Positions 10,993-23,072 of a stretch of 64,000 nucleotides of DNA are shown here, one piece after another. The translations under genes were made by a program, and so were the position numbers. The notes beneath the pieces are model-generated. The model had not been told where the DNA came from. It was given only the letters and a program-made list of their open reading frames with translations, and made no database searches. Numbering within the stretch: the stretch's first letter is position 1; each line of letters begins with the position of its first letter. This DNA is from Pseudeuparius sepicola. Its lineage: Eukaryota; Arthropoda; Insecta; Coleoptera; Anthribidae. The DNA lies in NCBI GenBank assembly GCA_963920635.1, contig OY987308.1, positions 2,360,225 through 2,424,224 on the forward strand, written 5' to 3'.

Positions 10993-11600
10993 TTCGCTAT
11001 ACAGGGTGTCCCAATTTGATACTGGACACCTTAGAAATATATGAAGGACAAGGAAAACAAATGGTCTCTAATTATTGGTAGTCCCAAGGGAGAGTATCTC
11101 GTAGGCGGTGGTATTTGGATGGGGTAATTATTTCGTGGCCTGCTATGATTTTTTAAAATAGCAAATTTTCAAGAAACCCCATTAGGGATTTTTTTACGAC
11201 AAAATGTTATTAAGGAAACTTGTTCAGAATAAAAAACTGAGTAGATTCGCAAAATTTCAAAAGGCTAGGTCAACTTTGGTTTTTAGATTTATCTCCCACT
11301 TTTTTCTTAGAAATGTGTCCTTTCTGGAGAGTTCACGTCAAAATTTTATTTTTCACGATGATCAAATTGTCTTAATAATGTTTTGACGTGAAAGCTCCAG
11401 AAAGGACACATTTTTAAGAAAAAAGTGTGAGAAAAAGGCGAAAAAGCTAATAATAAATTAAACTACCCCCGAATTTTCAAAATATTTTCTCCTACCCTCT
11501 TAAAGCCAAAGCCCGATATTTACCTTGCAAATTAAAAATTAGAGAAATAATAGAGGAGTCGAAGCTTTCGCGTGGTTCTTTGGACCACCTTGTATATTGT
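10993..11600. mobile_element. Foldback-type element between the two direct repeats
   Basis: The left end CTATACAGGGTGTCCCAA and right end TTGGACCACCTTGTATA are roughly inverted. An inner palindrome (11290-11435) has arms around TGTCCTTTCTGGAG and CTCCAGAAAGGACA. No coding sequence was seen. Confidence 0.4.
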
Positions 11601-11605
11601 GGTTG

Positions 11606-12540
11606 CATTCAATTTTCCATCCAGTTACTAATCACATACACTGGTGATATTTCATATTTTTCTAATAAAATCTTAAACTTTTCTTGATTCCTGCCCTGCC
11701 TGGGGCCCCGTCAACGGTTCCTTTTAAATTATTCATACGATGTTTGTCACTACCATTGAGGTGGTATAGGGGGGAGGCGCCATAACATTACTTTGTTCAG
11801 GGGGTGTGGCTAAGTCTGTGATCAATATGGCTGACACGCCAGGGTCTGATTAAACAGTATTCCTAGTAAAATTATAAAAAACTTACGAAAGAAAATATGG
11901 GGTTATTTTGAATCGAAGGAAGAAACACCTTGTAGGCAATCCTTGAAAAATACATACCTAGAGTAGTTATAAAGGTAATATTTTTCTTTTTATAAAGTAC
12001 CAAAGTGGATATTTTAGCACCGAGTCAAAAAATTGACGTTGTTCTGGTAATCTATGACGTAGGCGAACCCGTTTTGGGTCACGTGACAGCTTCTCCCCTC
12101 CAATACTACCTCAATGGTCACTACCCATGTGACGTCCAATCGGCAACTTTAAATCTGTTCCTACCTCTGTAACTTTCCAATCAGTAACTCTAATCATTCA
12201 TGACATCGGTGTACACAGCGCCATCTATGCTCTAGTAGACAAAGTTTCGGAATTGTTCGACCCGCTAGCAAAATAAATCGTTCGCCGTTACAATTTTAGT
12301 TCTGCATTCTGAGCGGTAGATGTCGCCCGGTTTGAAATAAATCGCTTTCGATTTTTTCATTGGAATTTCGCTTGATTTGGACGATGAAGATAAGAATATA
12401 CATATTATAGTGATAGTGAGATGTTTTCAAACAATAGTAAAATATATTATTATCAATAATATAAAAATACAATAATTATAGACCGTTTTTTGATAACAAT
12501 TCTATAGACAAATGAAAAATAAAACACTGGATATTAGAAT
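11606..12540. repeat. Direct repeat, copy 2, interrupted
   Basis: This is the partner of 10460-10980. The insertion at 11730-12150 contains a block that is the inverse of part of the region upstream of the THAP gene. It ends about 60 bases before the GC-rich region upstream of the SAMD5-type exon 1. Confidence 0.55.
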
Positions 12541-12599
12541 AATAGACGGGCGATACGTTTTGCTCACGTGTCGAGGGTGATAATTAATAATAATTAAAA

Positions 12600-12846
12600 A
12601 ATAAAATTCGGAATAAAATTTTCAAAAAATTTCCTCCTCCCCTCTACACCCCAACGTTCCCCCCTCATCTCCCCCCTCCCCCCACCGTCCGCCACCTCTC
12701 GACGCCGCCTCCGACCGGCGATCAGTCCGCCAACGACTGCCGACGCGGGTGTGCGTCGGTCGGTGACGTCGCGCGACGTCTCGCGCGCGCTGACTCGAGA
12801 AGTGCGCGTGTGTTAGTGCGGGTAAAACTCGAAGGAATATTACGCC
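12600..12846 (+). promoter_or_regulatory. Probable promoter and 5' UTR of the SAMD5-type gene
   Basis: Base composition changes sharply from AT-rich to GC- and CpG-rich just upstream of exon 1 (for example TCGCGCGACGTCTCGCGCGC near 12770). A TCAGTC initiator-like motif is at 12723. No TATA box stands out, as expected for a CpG-rich insect promoter. The transcription start is inferred, not shown. Confidence 0.45.
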
Positions 12847-12951
12847 ATGGCGACGAACATCGTTGTGGAGTGGTTGCGGTCGTTGCGGCTGGGCCAGTAC
12901 GCCTCTGGGTTCATCGACAACGGTTACGACGACCTCGAGATCTGTAAACAG
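12847..12951 (+). CDS. SAMD5: SAMD5-type SAM-domain protein, exon 1
   Basis: The exon encodes 35 residues beginning [13 protein letters not shown] and ending [12 protein letters not shown], then a donor CAG|GTGTGT in phase 0. Vertebrate SAMD5 starts in nearly the same way and, as I recall it, also breaks after CKQ. The start has a strong context (CGCCATGG). This is the first half of a SAM domain, a helical protein-interaction module: EWL, L..GQY...F, and NGYDDLE are the usual landmarks. Vertebrate SAMD5 is a small cytoplasmic adaptor reported to bind Eph receptors through its SAM domain; the role in insects is not known to me. Exon 2 is 19.3 kb downstream. Confidence 0.9.
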
Positions 12952-12982
12952 GTGTGTCACGGAGACAGCCGTATAGAGGGAT

Positions 12983-15900
12983 TCCTCATTTCGTTCCTTC
13001 CCCGTTTTTTTCTTTTTGCCGCGACCGAACCTTCCGATGTCGGCGACAACGGGCAAAACTCGCCGATTACAGCGGTGTGCCTCAGGGTTCCATGCTTGGT
13101 CCCGTCCTATATGACATCTTCATAGAGGACATCCAACATTCCCGACTCGCTTCATTTAACTTCCTCTCAAGTTTTGAAGATGTGAGTTATTTAATTCTTA
13201 ATGGGGCTTTCCGTCACAGAAACCCGAACAGAAAGCTCAGTAAAACAAAGCTGTTGAAGTTATTTTTTGAGTTAATGTTCAAAGTTTTGTTCTTTTAATG
13301 TTTTTGCCGCGAACGAACCTTCTAATGTCCGCTCTATCGGCGCGTCTCTAACAATGGGCAAAAGCCACCGATTACGGTAGTTGTTGGCGGCTTCCCACAG
13401 GGTTCCATTCTTGGCCCCGTTCTATATGACGTCTTCATAGAGGACATCCAACATTCCCAACTCGCTTCATTTAACTTCCTCTCAAGCTTTGAAGATGTGC
13501 GTTATTTAATGCGTTAATTGGGTTTTCCGTCACAGAAACCCGAACAGAAAGCTCAGTAAAACAAAGCTGTTGAAGTTATTTTTTGAGTTAATGTTCAAAG
13601 TTTTGTTCTTTTATTGTTTATGCCGCGAACGAACCTTCTAATGTCCGCTCTATCGGCGCGTCTCTAACAATGGGCAAAAGCCACCGATTACGGTAGTTGT
13701 TGGCGGCTTCCCACAGGGTTCCATTCTTGGCCCCGTTCTATATGACGTCTTCATAGAGGACATCCAACATTCCCAACTCGCTTCATTTAACTTCCTCTCA
13801 AGCTTTGAAGATGTGCGTTATTTAATGCGTTAATTGGGTTTTCCGTCACAGAAACCCGAACAGAAAGCTCAGTAAAACAAAGCTGTTGAAGTTATTTTTT
13901 GAGTTAATGTTCAAAGTTTTGTTCTTTTATTGTTTATGCCGCGAACGAACCTTCTAATGTCCGCTCTATCGGCGCGTCTCTAACAATGGGCAAAAGCCAC
14001 CGATTACGGTAGTTGTTGGCGGCTTCCCACAGGGTTCCATTCTTGGCCCCGTTCTATATGACGTCTTCATAGAGGACATCCAACATTCCCGACTCGCTTC
14101 ATTTAACTTCCTCTCAAGCTTTGAAGATGTGCGTTATTTAATTCTTAATTGGGTTTTCCGTCACAGAAACCCGAACAGAAAGCTCAGCAAAACAAAGTTG
14201 TTGAAGTTATTTTTTGAGTTAATGTTCAAAGTTTTGTTCTTTTAATGTTTTTGCCGCGAACGAACCTTCTAATGTCCGCTCTATCGGCGCGTCTCTAACA
14301 ATGGGCAAAAGCCACCGATTACGGTAGTTGTTGGCGGCTTCCTACAGGGTTCCATTCTTGGCCCCGTTCTATATGACATCTTCATAGAGGACATCCAACA
14401 TTCCCGACTCGCTTCATTTAACTTCCTCTCAAGTTTTGAAGATGTGAGTTATTTAATTCTTAATGGGGCTTTCCGTCACAGAAACCCGAACAGAAAGCTC
14501 AGTAAAACAAAGCTGTTGAAGTTATTTTTTGAGTTAATGTTCAAAGTTTTGTTCTTTTAATGTTTTTGCCGCGAACGAACCTTCTAATGTCCGCTCTATC
14601 GGCGCGTCTCTAACAATGGGCAAAAGCCACCGATTACGGTAGTTGTTGGCGGCTTCCCACAGGGTTCCATTCTTGGCCCCGTTCTATATGACGTCTTCAT
14701 AGAGGACATCCAACATTCCCAACTCGCTTCATTTAACTTCCTCTCAAGCTTTGAAGATGTGCGTTATTTAATTCTTAATTGGGTTTTCCGTCACAGAAAC
14801 CCGAATAGAAAGCTCAGCAAAACAAAGTTGTTGAAGTTATTTTTTGAGTTAATGTTCAAAGTTTTGTTCTTTTATTGTTTATGCCGCGAACGAACCTTCT
14901 AATGTCCGCTTTATCGGCGCGTCTCTAACAATGGGCAAAAGCCACCGATTACGGTAGTTGCTGGCGGTGTCCCACAGGGTTCCATTCTTGGCCCCGTTCT
15001 ATATGACGTCTTCATAGAGGACATCCAACATTCCCAACTCGCTTCATTTAACTTCCTCTCAAGCTTTGAAGATGTGCGTTATTTAATGCGTTAATTGGGT
15101 TTTCCGTCACAGAAACCCGAACAGAAAGCTCAGTAAAACAAAGCTGTTGAAGTTATTTTTTGAGTTAATGTTCAAAGTTTTGTTCTTTTATTGTTTATGC
15201 CGCGAACGAACCTTCTAATGTCCGCTCTATCGGCGCGTCTCTAACAATGGGCAAAAGCCACCGATTACGGTAGTTGTTGGCGGCTTCCCACAGGGTTCCA
15301 TTCTTGGCCCCGTTCTATATGACGTCTTCATAGAGGACATCCAACATTCCCAACTCGCTTCATTTAACTTCCTCTCAAGCTTTGAAGATGTGCGTTATTT
15401 AATTCTTAATTGGGTTTTCCGTCACAGAAACCCGAACAGAAAGCTCAGCAAAACAAAGTTGTTGAAGTTATTTTTTGAGTTAATGTTCAAAGTTTTGTTC
15501 TTTTAATGTTTTTGCCGCGAACGAACCTTCTAATGTCCGCTCTATCGGCGCGTCTCTAACAATGGGCAAAATCCACCGATTACGGTAGTTGTTGGCGGCT
15601 TCCCACAGGGTTCCATTCTTGGCCCCGTTCTACATGACGTCTTCATAGAGGACATCCAACATTCCCAACTCGCTTCATTTAACTTCCTCTCAAGCTTTGA
15701 AGATGTGCGTTATTTAATGCGTTAATTGGGTTTTCCGTCACAGAAACCCGAACAGAAAGCTCAGTAAAACAAAGCTGTTGAAGTTATTTTTTGAGTTAAT
15801 GTTCAAAGTTTTGTTCTTTTATTGTTTATGCCGCGAACGAACCTTCTAATGTCCGCTCTATCGGCGCGTCTCTAACAATGGGCAAAAGCCACCGATTACT

Positions 15901-16915
15901 TCCTCTCAAGTTTTGAAGATGTGAGTTATTTAATTCTTAATGGGGCTTTCCGTCACAGAAACCCGAACAGAAAGCTCAGCAAAACAAAGCTGTTGAAGTT
16001 ACTTTTTGAGTTAATGTTCCAAGTTTTGTTCTTTTAATGTTTTTGCCGCGAACGAACCTTCTAATGTCCGCTTTATCAGCGCGTCTCTAACAATGGGCAA
16101 AAGCCACCGATTACGGTAGTTGCTGGCGGTGTCCCACAGGGTTCCATTCTTGGTCCCGTCCTATATGACATCTTCATAGAAGACATCCAACATTCCCAAC
16201 TCGCTTCATTTAACTTCCTCTCAAGCTTTGAAGATGCGAGTTATTTAATTCTTAATTTGGTTTTCCGTCACAGAAACCCGAACAGAAAGCTCAGTAAAAC
16301 AAAGTTGTTGAAGTTATTTTTTGAGTTAATGTTCAAAGTTTTGTTCTTTTAATGTTTTTGCCGCGAACGAACCTTCTAATGTCCGCTTTATCGGCGCGTC
16401 TCTAACAATGGGCAAAAGCCACCGATTACAGTAGTTGTTGGCGGTGTCCCACAGGGTTCCATTCTTGGTCCCGTCCTATATGACGTCTTCATAGAGGACA
16501 TTCAACATTCCCAACTCGCTTCATTTAGCTTCCTCTCGAGCTTTGAAGGTGTGAGTTATTTAATTCTTAATTGGGTTTTCCGTCACAGAAACCCGAACAG
16601 AAAGCTCAGCAAAACAAAGTTGTTGAAATTATTTTTTGAGTTAATGTTCAAAGTTTTGTTCTTTTAATGTTTTTGCCGCGAACGAACCTTCTAATGTCCG
16701 CTTTATCGGCGTGTCTCTAACAACGGGCAATAGCCACCGATTACGGTAGTTGTTGGCGGTGTCCCACGGGGTTCCATTCTTGGTCCCGTCCTATATGAAA
16801 TCTTCATAGAGGACATCCAACATTCCCAACTCGCTTCATTTAACTTGCTCTCAAGCTTTGAAGATGTGAGTTATTTAATTCTTAATTGGGTTTTCCGTCC
16901 CAGAAACCAGAACAG
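12983..16915 (+). repeat. ~315-bp tandem satellite of about 12-13 units with an RT-derived motif
   Basis: The landmark GCCGCGAACGAACC recurs at 13306, 13622, 13938, 14253, 14568, 14883, 15199, 15514, 15830, 16045, 16360 and 16675, a period of 315-316 bases with one unit shortened by about 100 (15830-16045). A diverged first unit begins near 13018. Each unit can be read on the plus strand as PQGSILGPVLYDVFIEDIQ, which resembles the PQGS motif of non-LTR reverse transcriptases, but stops and frame changes leave no long protein. Central units are nearly identical and outer ones diverge. It begins about 30-65 bases after the SAMD5-type exon 1 donor, inside intron 1. Confidence 0.9.
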
Positions 16916-16929
16916 AAAACAGATCAGAC

Positions 16930-17660
16930 TCTCTGTCAGACTACTAGTAGAAAACACAAATTTGAATATACCTAGATGCAATATTAGTACTAACAAAACA
17001 ACACTACATAAATTTGTTAAAAACCACTTATCTTCAAGTAGGAAATGAATTTTACCAGCAGGAATTTTGGCTATCGAGTCCTCTTTATCACCATTCATAA
17101 GCATTTTATTCATAGAAGATTTTGAACAACATGAGTTCACTAGATATGTTTACCAACCTAATGTTTGATAGAGAAATGTAGATGATATATTTATTATATG
17201 GGAACATAGAGTACCTACACTCTATTCAATCAAAATGCAAGTTGGGCGTAAACATTTACACGATGGAAACACATGAACAATTCTGAGGACTAATACGGGG
17301 CAGGGCCGCATTAAGGACGATCTCTATGAATTTTATGATATAAAATATTAAAATAATATGCCCCAGTATTAAGAACTTTAAAAACAAACTTTTATGGCAC
17401 ACCTAGTCATTCACTTACCTGCAAATTTCTACTATTAACACAAATCGTAGCTCCAACAATTAATAAACAGCGAAAGAATTATATAGAAAAAATTAAAAGT
17501 CCACTTGCAACTCAATACACCTCTGTAATAAATAACGACTCGCCCGCCTGGAAAAACTTTATTGCCAACTAGCCAATAGCAAGCCGATCACGTTTAGATG
17601 ATTTATTTACATTCATTAATAAATTTTATAAACTCACAAGAACCTTCTATTAAGTTTACT
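16930..17660 (+). pseudogene. Penelope-like reverse transcriptase remnant
   Basis: In shifting plus-strand frames I read VGNEFYQQEF, then SPL and IEDFEQH, then a VDDIFIIWEH catalytic-type motif near 17182, and later PSIKFTLE near 17640. The order and spacing fit the Penelope-like reverse transcriptase (YQQ..G.PMGSP, VDDIF, IKFT). Several stops and frameshifts destroy it. A further piece lies at 17880-18090. It follows directly on the satellite. Confidence 0.65.
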
Positions 17661-17879
17661 CTAGAACAGGGGTCTCCAAACTTTTCAGCCTTGGGGGCAT
17701 ACTGATTACTTCAGTGAGTTTATAGAACCTAGAAATAAAAAATAATAATCAATTTATCTTTCTTAGATGGTTGTATACTAAAATCAGATACCTATATAGT
17801 ATAGTATACCGAGTAGTAGGTATGCTAATAGATATCTCCCTCGATATCTCCATTTTAATTCCAATCATCATATTAGTGT

Positions 17880-18090
17880 TAAAAAGGGATTAATTAAAAG
17901 TTCTAGTAACACAAAATTTGAGAAGGAAATTAAACATGTCAAATAAGTTCTTAAGGATAAAAGTTATCCTATTGAATTTGTGGAGCAAGTTTTTCAGGAT
18001 TGCCAACAAAATAACAATGCTAATAGAATTAGAGAAATAAATCTGGTGGACCGACCAGTAAATTTAATAATTCCTGAAAAACCCAATTAA
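17880..18090 (+). pseudogene. Penelope-like element, linker fragment
   Basis: The plus strand encodes SVKKGLIKSSSNTKFEKEI, one stop, then LKDKSYPIEFVEQVFQDC and RPVNLIIPEKPN before a TAA. This resembles the segment between reverse transcriptase and GIY-YIG endonuclease in Penelope-like elements (compare KNNYPISLINKILF in the copy at 425-1245). No endonuclease follows. The gap from 17660 to 17880 holds unrelated sequence. Confidence 0.6.
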
Positions 18091-18135
18091 AAATTAAATC
18101 GATCTGTTTGTGAAACGAAGAAATTTCCAACAATA

Positions 18136-18782
18136 CAGGGTGTCCGTTAAATTATGCGTCGGGATTTCGGAGGGCGATTCTACACGAAAAATTAATGCCA
18201 CAAAGTCCTATACCATTTTTTCGAAAGCTCAAAATTGACGGAGATACAGGGCGAGAAAAAAAACATTTTTTTTAAACATTTTGACATCTCATCTCGTCAT
18301 GTTCTTGTTGTCATGTTGTTTCCAAGGAAACTAAAGCGTTTGTTTTCAAGGCTTGCTTTGTTAAAGAAAATAAATAAAATAAGAATTTCTAATTATTTAT
18401 GTTTAAAGTGGTTTTTCTCGGAAATGGTTCATTGTGATGCAATAAGAGGACCTTTTTTAAAGAGATTTTGACGCTTTTTAATAATCTGCTATCCAAATTT
18501 ATAAAAATATTCAAACAAGTAAGTTCTAAGTCATTATCTTAAGGTGAAGTACAGTTTGGGCCCTTAGGCATTGACGATTTGGTAAATACAAAGGAACACT
18601 AGTGATATGTATGCAAAATTTGACATAAAACATTATTAAAAAAATTAACAAAAAAATGTTTTTTTGCGCTCTGTGTCTCCGTCAATTTTGAGCTTTCGAA
18701 AAAATGGTATAAGACATTGTGGCATTCATTTTTCGTGTAGAACTGCCCTCCGAAATCCTGACGCACAATTTCGGACACCCTG
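18136..18782. mobile_element. TIR element with ~125-bp arms, TA-flanked
   Basis: The arms start CAGGGTGTCCG and match through ATTTCGGAGGGC, TACACGAAAAATTAATG and TTTTTTCGAAAGCTCAAAAT to GACGGAGA, roughly 125 bp on each side. TA lies at both borders. The interior frame (18235-18471) is not recognisable. This is probably a non-autonomous Tc1/mariner-type or foldback element. Confidence 0.75.
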
Positions 18783-18784
18783 TA

Positions 18785-19950
18785 TAAGATGCAAGTTATT
18801 CTAAAACGGTGTGGAGCCTACATTAAACATTCCATTAAAGTTGTTGCCTAAATTAACAACTGTGCGGAAACTAAAAAAAATACCGATTGCTGTTCGTTGA
18901 AGCGAGAAAATTCTTTTTGTGGAACACCTGTTATCGTTTCAAACGATCGAAGCGTGCAGATTGTTGATCGACCGATCGATAACATTGTAGTTTAGACTTT
19001 TAAGGAAAATAATTAATATTGTATATAATAAAAAATACCATTATCTAGAAATACAGCAACATAAAAATCCCTAATATAAATATCTACCCCATCCACATAT
19101 TGAAGCTTGAACGAAGCAAAATACTTGTAGGTATATTGTTTGGTGGTATCCTCATTTTCTAATTGAAGTTGGATTTGGCCAATTAACTTTTTAACTATAA
19201 TAATGAAATTCGGAGAGAGAATCTTGATCCCATCTGATGAAACTAATTTAAACTCTGTTCAACGAATGTTCATTCCGAGGCTCATTCCTACGTCACAACT
19301 CCCGTCCTTGTCTGACTCGTAAATATACGACCCTCCGACCAAAAATCCATAGATAAGTAATGTCCTATCTCCCAACAGTAGAATTGTTTGTTATGAAGAA
19401 TAACAAAAACCTAACCTTAATTTCTTATTGATAAACAGCAATATTCTGTTTGGGTCCCCAAGGCCATGAGCGTGCGCATTTTTGTATTTACAAATAGGTA
19501 GGTACATTAAAAAAATCATTGGCACCACTTGTTCCTTCATATAAATAATGCCACTTGATTTTATACACATATTATCGTTTACTGAGAGATTCTCTGAACA
19601 TATTCTTTTTCTTTATAGCTGGTAGGATCAATTATGTTACTTTCCCAAAATGCCGATCAATTTTTGCAGGAAACCTAAAAATATGCTATTTATTGATTGG
19701 TTTAAAGTTTTAAAATAGGTAAGTATGTCATTTTATTAACCGTGTCTTTTCAGAATATGATAATAAATAACTTTCATGCACATTTTTTGTATACCGTACT
19801 ATAAAAACCTTTCTATAAAGTTAAACCAACCATTTCCAAACATCATTTTTGAAGATTTGTAGAATATTTGAACATTTGTTTTTATAAAAAAATCGTAACC
19901 GAAATTCCATTTGAGCTGAAGTTGGCAATAATGTCAGGTAGAAAACTTGC
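18785..19950. other. Intronic sequence without recognised feature
   Basis: AT-rich, apparently non-repetitive sequence within intron 1 of the SAMD5-type gene. I see no reading frame, terminal repeats or structured RNA that I can defend. Confidence 0.4.
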
Positions 19951-20049
19951 TTATTAACTTAGAAATTCCACTATTTTTGTATAACAGCAATCATATTTAT
20001 TATGCAATTGCCCCCGCCGCAGCTCTGCGCCCATGGATATACTACTCAC

Positions 20050-20166
20050 CTCTGTAAAGGATGCCGTGGTTTGGGTTCTGCAGCTTTTTATACACACCGC
20101 ACAGTTTTTATCCCTTTTTAAATAGTCCACAAGCCTAAAATTCGCTTTCAGGGCACTGAAAATCAT
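20050..20166 (-). CDS. Possible first coding exon of an unknown gene
   Basis: On the minus strand an ATG at 20166 opens 39 codons that end exactly at a strong donor GAG|GTGAGT (20049) in phase 0. The peptide has a cysteine cluster, KNCAVCIKSC, that could bind zinc. The upstream sequence (20170-20290) looks like a 5' leader. No matching second exon was recognised between 19000 and 20000, and the family is unknown to me. It could be a host gene nested in the SAMD5-type intron or part of a decayed transposon. Confidence 0.3.
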
Positions 20167-20566
20167 ACGATTTTCCCTAAAAATATTAACAAATACAAAA
20201 TCACAACAACAACCGCCATTAAAATGCGTAAATGTATCGATGAAATCGAGGATGAAATAGTGCTGCCAATGGAATAATGTTGCTTATCAGAACAAAGTCC
20301 CTAAACGTTTTGGCGCCAAATTTAAATCAGCAATTTTGATTGGCTCAAGCGCTTATTTACTGTATCTTCCGATTCTATGGTTTTCCGACGAATTTTCTAT
20401 TTTGAACTTCATTATAAAACACAAATCATATCAAAACGCATATTTTTTTAATAAATGAAAACTCACTTTTCCATATCAAGACCCTGGATGACTCTGATTA
20501 AAAATAAAATCACGTCCAAAAATCTGTCACTATCTTCCGGTCTATTTAGATGAATTTCGTCTTATA

Positions 20567-21740
20567 CAGGGTGTTTCAAAACTATGCGGTACCCTTTCAG
20601 GTCAAAACAAGACGAAAAGTTCATATTAACATGGGTCCAAAAACTCTTCGTTACGAAGATACAGGGTGATTAAAGTTTAAAAATATATGGATTTTGGTTT
20701 ATACCTTCCAAACCAATAAGAACATTAAAACCAAATGGGGTACACAATAATACCATCATAGGGTGTAGGGTGCAGTGATGTAACAGATACATTTTTTTCG
20801 GTATCTAGATACAGATACAGATACTGTCTGGCAGATGTATCTAGATACTTCCAGATACTTTCAGATACTATCAGTTAATTAAGAAAATTTCAGACCTCAT
20901 AAAGGCAATCAATATACTTATCTACTTAGATATTTACGAAACAAGTGTGTGTAGGTAAGGTAGAATTGTTTAGACGAATGTGAAGTTTAGATTGTGACTA
21001 ATCAAAACAAGCTAGTTGTGGGTTAGTAGTGACACCTTGGCATCTTGGCTAAAACATGTATCTAGTATCTAAGTATCTAGATACTTTCAAAAGGATCTAG
21101 ATACTAAAGCAGATCCTGATTTTTGTAAGTATCTAGATATGTATCTAGGTACCTACATAAAAAGTATCTAGATACAGTATCTAGATACATCTATCTCGAT
21201 ACATTACATCACTGGTAGAGTGACAAAGAAATGCTAATATCAGGTCTCGAAAGTAATCAGTGGCGGAGGTAAGGGTAATCGGTATCATAAATTAAACAAA
21301 AAAATAGTACGTCCCTGTACAATGCAACAGTTTATTATGTTTTAGAATAAACAATATTTGGAACAAAAAATGCCTCTTTCATTTTTTTTTTTCATATCTC
21401 TCTCCCTTTTGCGGAAAATTTGAGTTTTCCGATTTGTCGTCTTTTTGGACTCTATAACGCTTTTTCGGAATGAGGTATTTAACTCTTATTTTAAGTTAAC
21501 GGAATAATTTTCAAATGGAATGGCAGTAGGAGTATGTAAGTTTTGTTACAGGTAAGGCGCTAAGGAATAAAAAATAAAAAGCATTAAATATTGTTAATCG
21601 TTTTTTTTGAAAGTTTAATCACCCTGCATCTTCGCAAGGAAGAGTTTTTGGACCCATGTTAATATGAACTTTTCATCTTATTTTAACGAGTAAAGTAAGT
21701 ACGCCCTTGAAAGGGTGCCGCATAGTTTTGAAACACCCTG
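20567..21740. mobile_element. TIR element with ~120-bp arms containing a hAT MITE
   Basis: The arms run from CAGGGTGTTTCAAAACTATG through TTCATATTAACATGGGTCC and AAAACTCTTC to the complementary right arm (21640-21740). TA is at the left border; the right border reads TG, probably a mutated TA. The hAT derivative at 20773-21214 is inserted inside. No coding remnant was seen. Confidence 0.7.
20773..21214. mobile_element. Non-autonomous hAT element (second copy of the 2881 family)
   Basis: The ends are CAGTGATGTAAC and TTACATCACTG, with 8-bp flanks GTAGGGTG (20765-20772) and GTAGAGTG (21215-21222), a target duplication with one mismatch. Subterminal AGATACAGATAC and GTATCTAGATAC arrays match those of 2881-4756. 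It is 442 bp and non-coding. Confidence 0.8.
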
Positions 21741-22159
21741 TGTGTTCCATTTACTTGCTTTTGCCAATCTACAGTGTTAAAATGGGGAACCTTTATTTAA
21801 TTTACAGCGTTTAACATTTAACTAATTATGTTTCTTTTTTCTACAGCACTGTAGGGCATATTTTTTTCTACAAAATAAAAGTAGACCCTCGACGACCATC
21901 TGGGATATTTTTATTTGCCACAGAACACACCCCTCACGTTTTTCTGTTACAGTACTTGAGCGAATGCTATCCTAGTTCTATCGGGAAAAAAGTCGGCCCT
22001 AGCCGCAAATGGCAACGAAGACAAAATAATAGTAATTGTCCCCCTCCCCCGCACAAGCATGTGGTTGCATCTGGGTTACTCGTAGTTTGGAGTATTGTGA
22101 GGGTGAGAATTAGTATTATTATATTATTATAAAAAAAAACATTTTTTTAAATAATTTAA

Positions 22160-22690
22160 TTTTTTTATGATCTCGGTAATTTTTAAGTTAAATTGGTGGT
22201 TCAAAAACTAAACGTGTGTAGTTTTCCAAGAAATTGAATGCCTAGGAAACATTTGAATTTCAAACAAAAATTTATCGCAAAAAACAATTTTTTGAAAACT
22301 CAAGATGGCGATTTTGTTTTTTTTTATTAAGCTGGCAAAGTAAATAAAAAATCTGCACCGTATACCTGATTGTCACTTCCGGTTCAGCCGGAAGTTCATC
22401 TAAAACGTTACGAGCGATAATTTATAGGATAAATTGATGGTTGAAATATCTAGCTTGTCAATTTTCTCTAAGGAATCAAGAAAAACGCATTTGAATTTTA
22501 AACAAAAAACTGTCACCGATTTTTTTGAATAATTAAAGAAATCGGCCAAACCGGAAGTGTGCCGTGCAGATTTTTCATCCATTTCCAACAATTCATTGGA
22601 AAAACTACACTAGTTTAGTGTTGAACCACCAATTTATCTTAAAAATTACCGAGATAATCGCTAGTAACGTCTTAACTGGGACACCCTGTA
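22160..22690. repeat. Foldback-like inverted repeat
   Basis: Sequence at 22166-22240 (CTCGGTAATTTTTAAG, AATTGGTGGTTCAA) recurs inverted at 22585-22665, and an ACACCCTGTA end follows at 22681. Inner segments around CATTTGAATTT are repeated too. The left boundary is unclear. Confidence 0.45.
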
Positions 22691-23072
22691 AGACTAAGTA
22701 TTCTCCTCGGATTACAAAAATACAAATGTTTCTATCTAGAACAATAATTGGAGGGCGTTACTCGAAAAGGAACCAAGCGCCATTTTCATGATTTGAGTAA
22801 AACACACTTAAAGTTCAGATTATATTTTAATTTGCTTAAAAATAATTCGAATTATGTTTTGATATACTCTGAATAGTTATAGTCCGACTGAAATAATACA
22901 CTTTAAGAATGTTAGCTAAATTTTGGAAAAATGTATTTTTTTTTAGATTTTGGCGTTTGGTTCTTTTGATATTAATACAGAAATAGAACATGGATCTTTT
23001 TAAACCTTTTTTTTTATTACAAAAGTTACAAAACTAAAAGAGCTTCTTAACAATATTATGTGATATCATCAT

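Noticed and set aside
12622..13056. 144-codon minus-strand frame over exon 1
   Set aside because: It is an arginine/glycine-rich product of the GC-rich promoter and overlaps the sense SAM exon. No motif.
12954..13298. Read-through frames in the first satellite unit presented as a gene
   Set aside because: Only the short RT-like motif is recognisable, and the surrounding units contain stops in all frames.
12983..16915. CRISPR array interpretation of the regular repeats
   Set aside because: Units of 315 bases are contiguous without unique spacers, and the sequence is clearly eukaryotic.
18235..18471. 78-codon frame as a gene inside the TIR element
   Set aside because: No start context, no homologous motif, and the ends of the frame overlap the inverted repeats.
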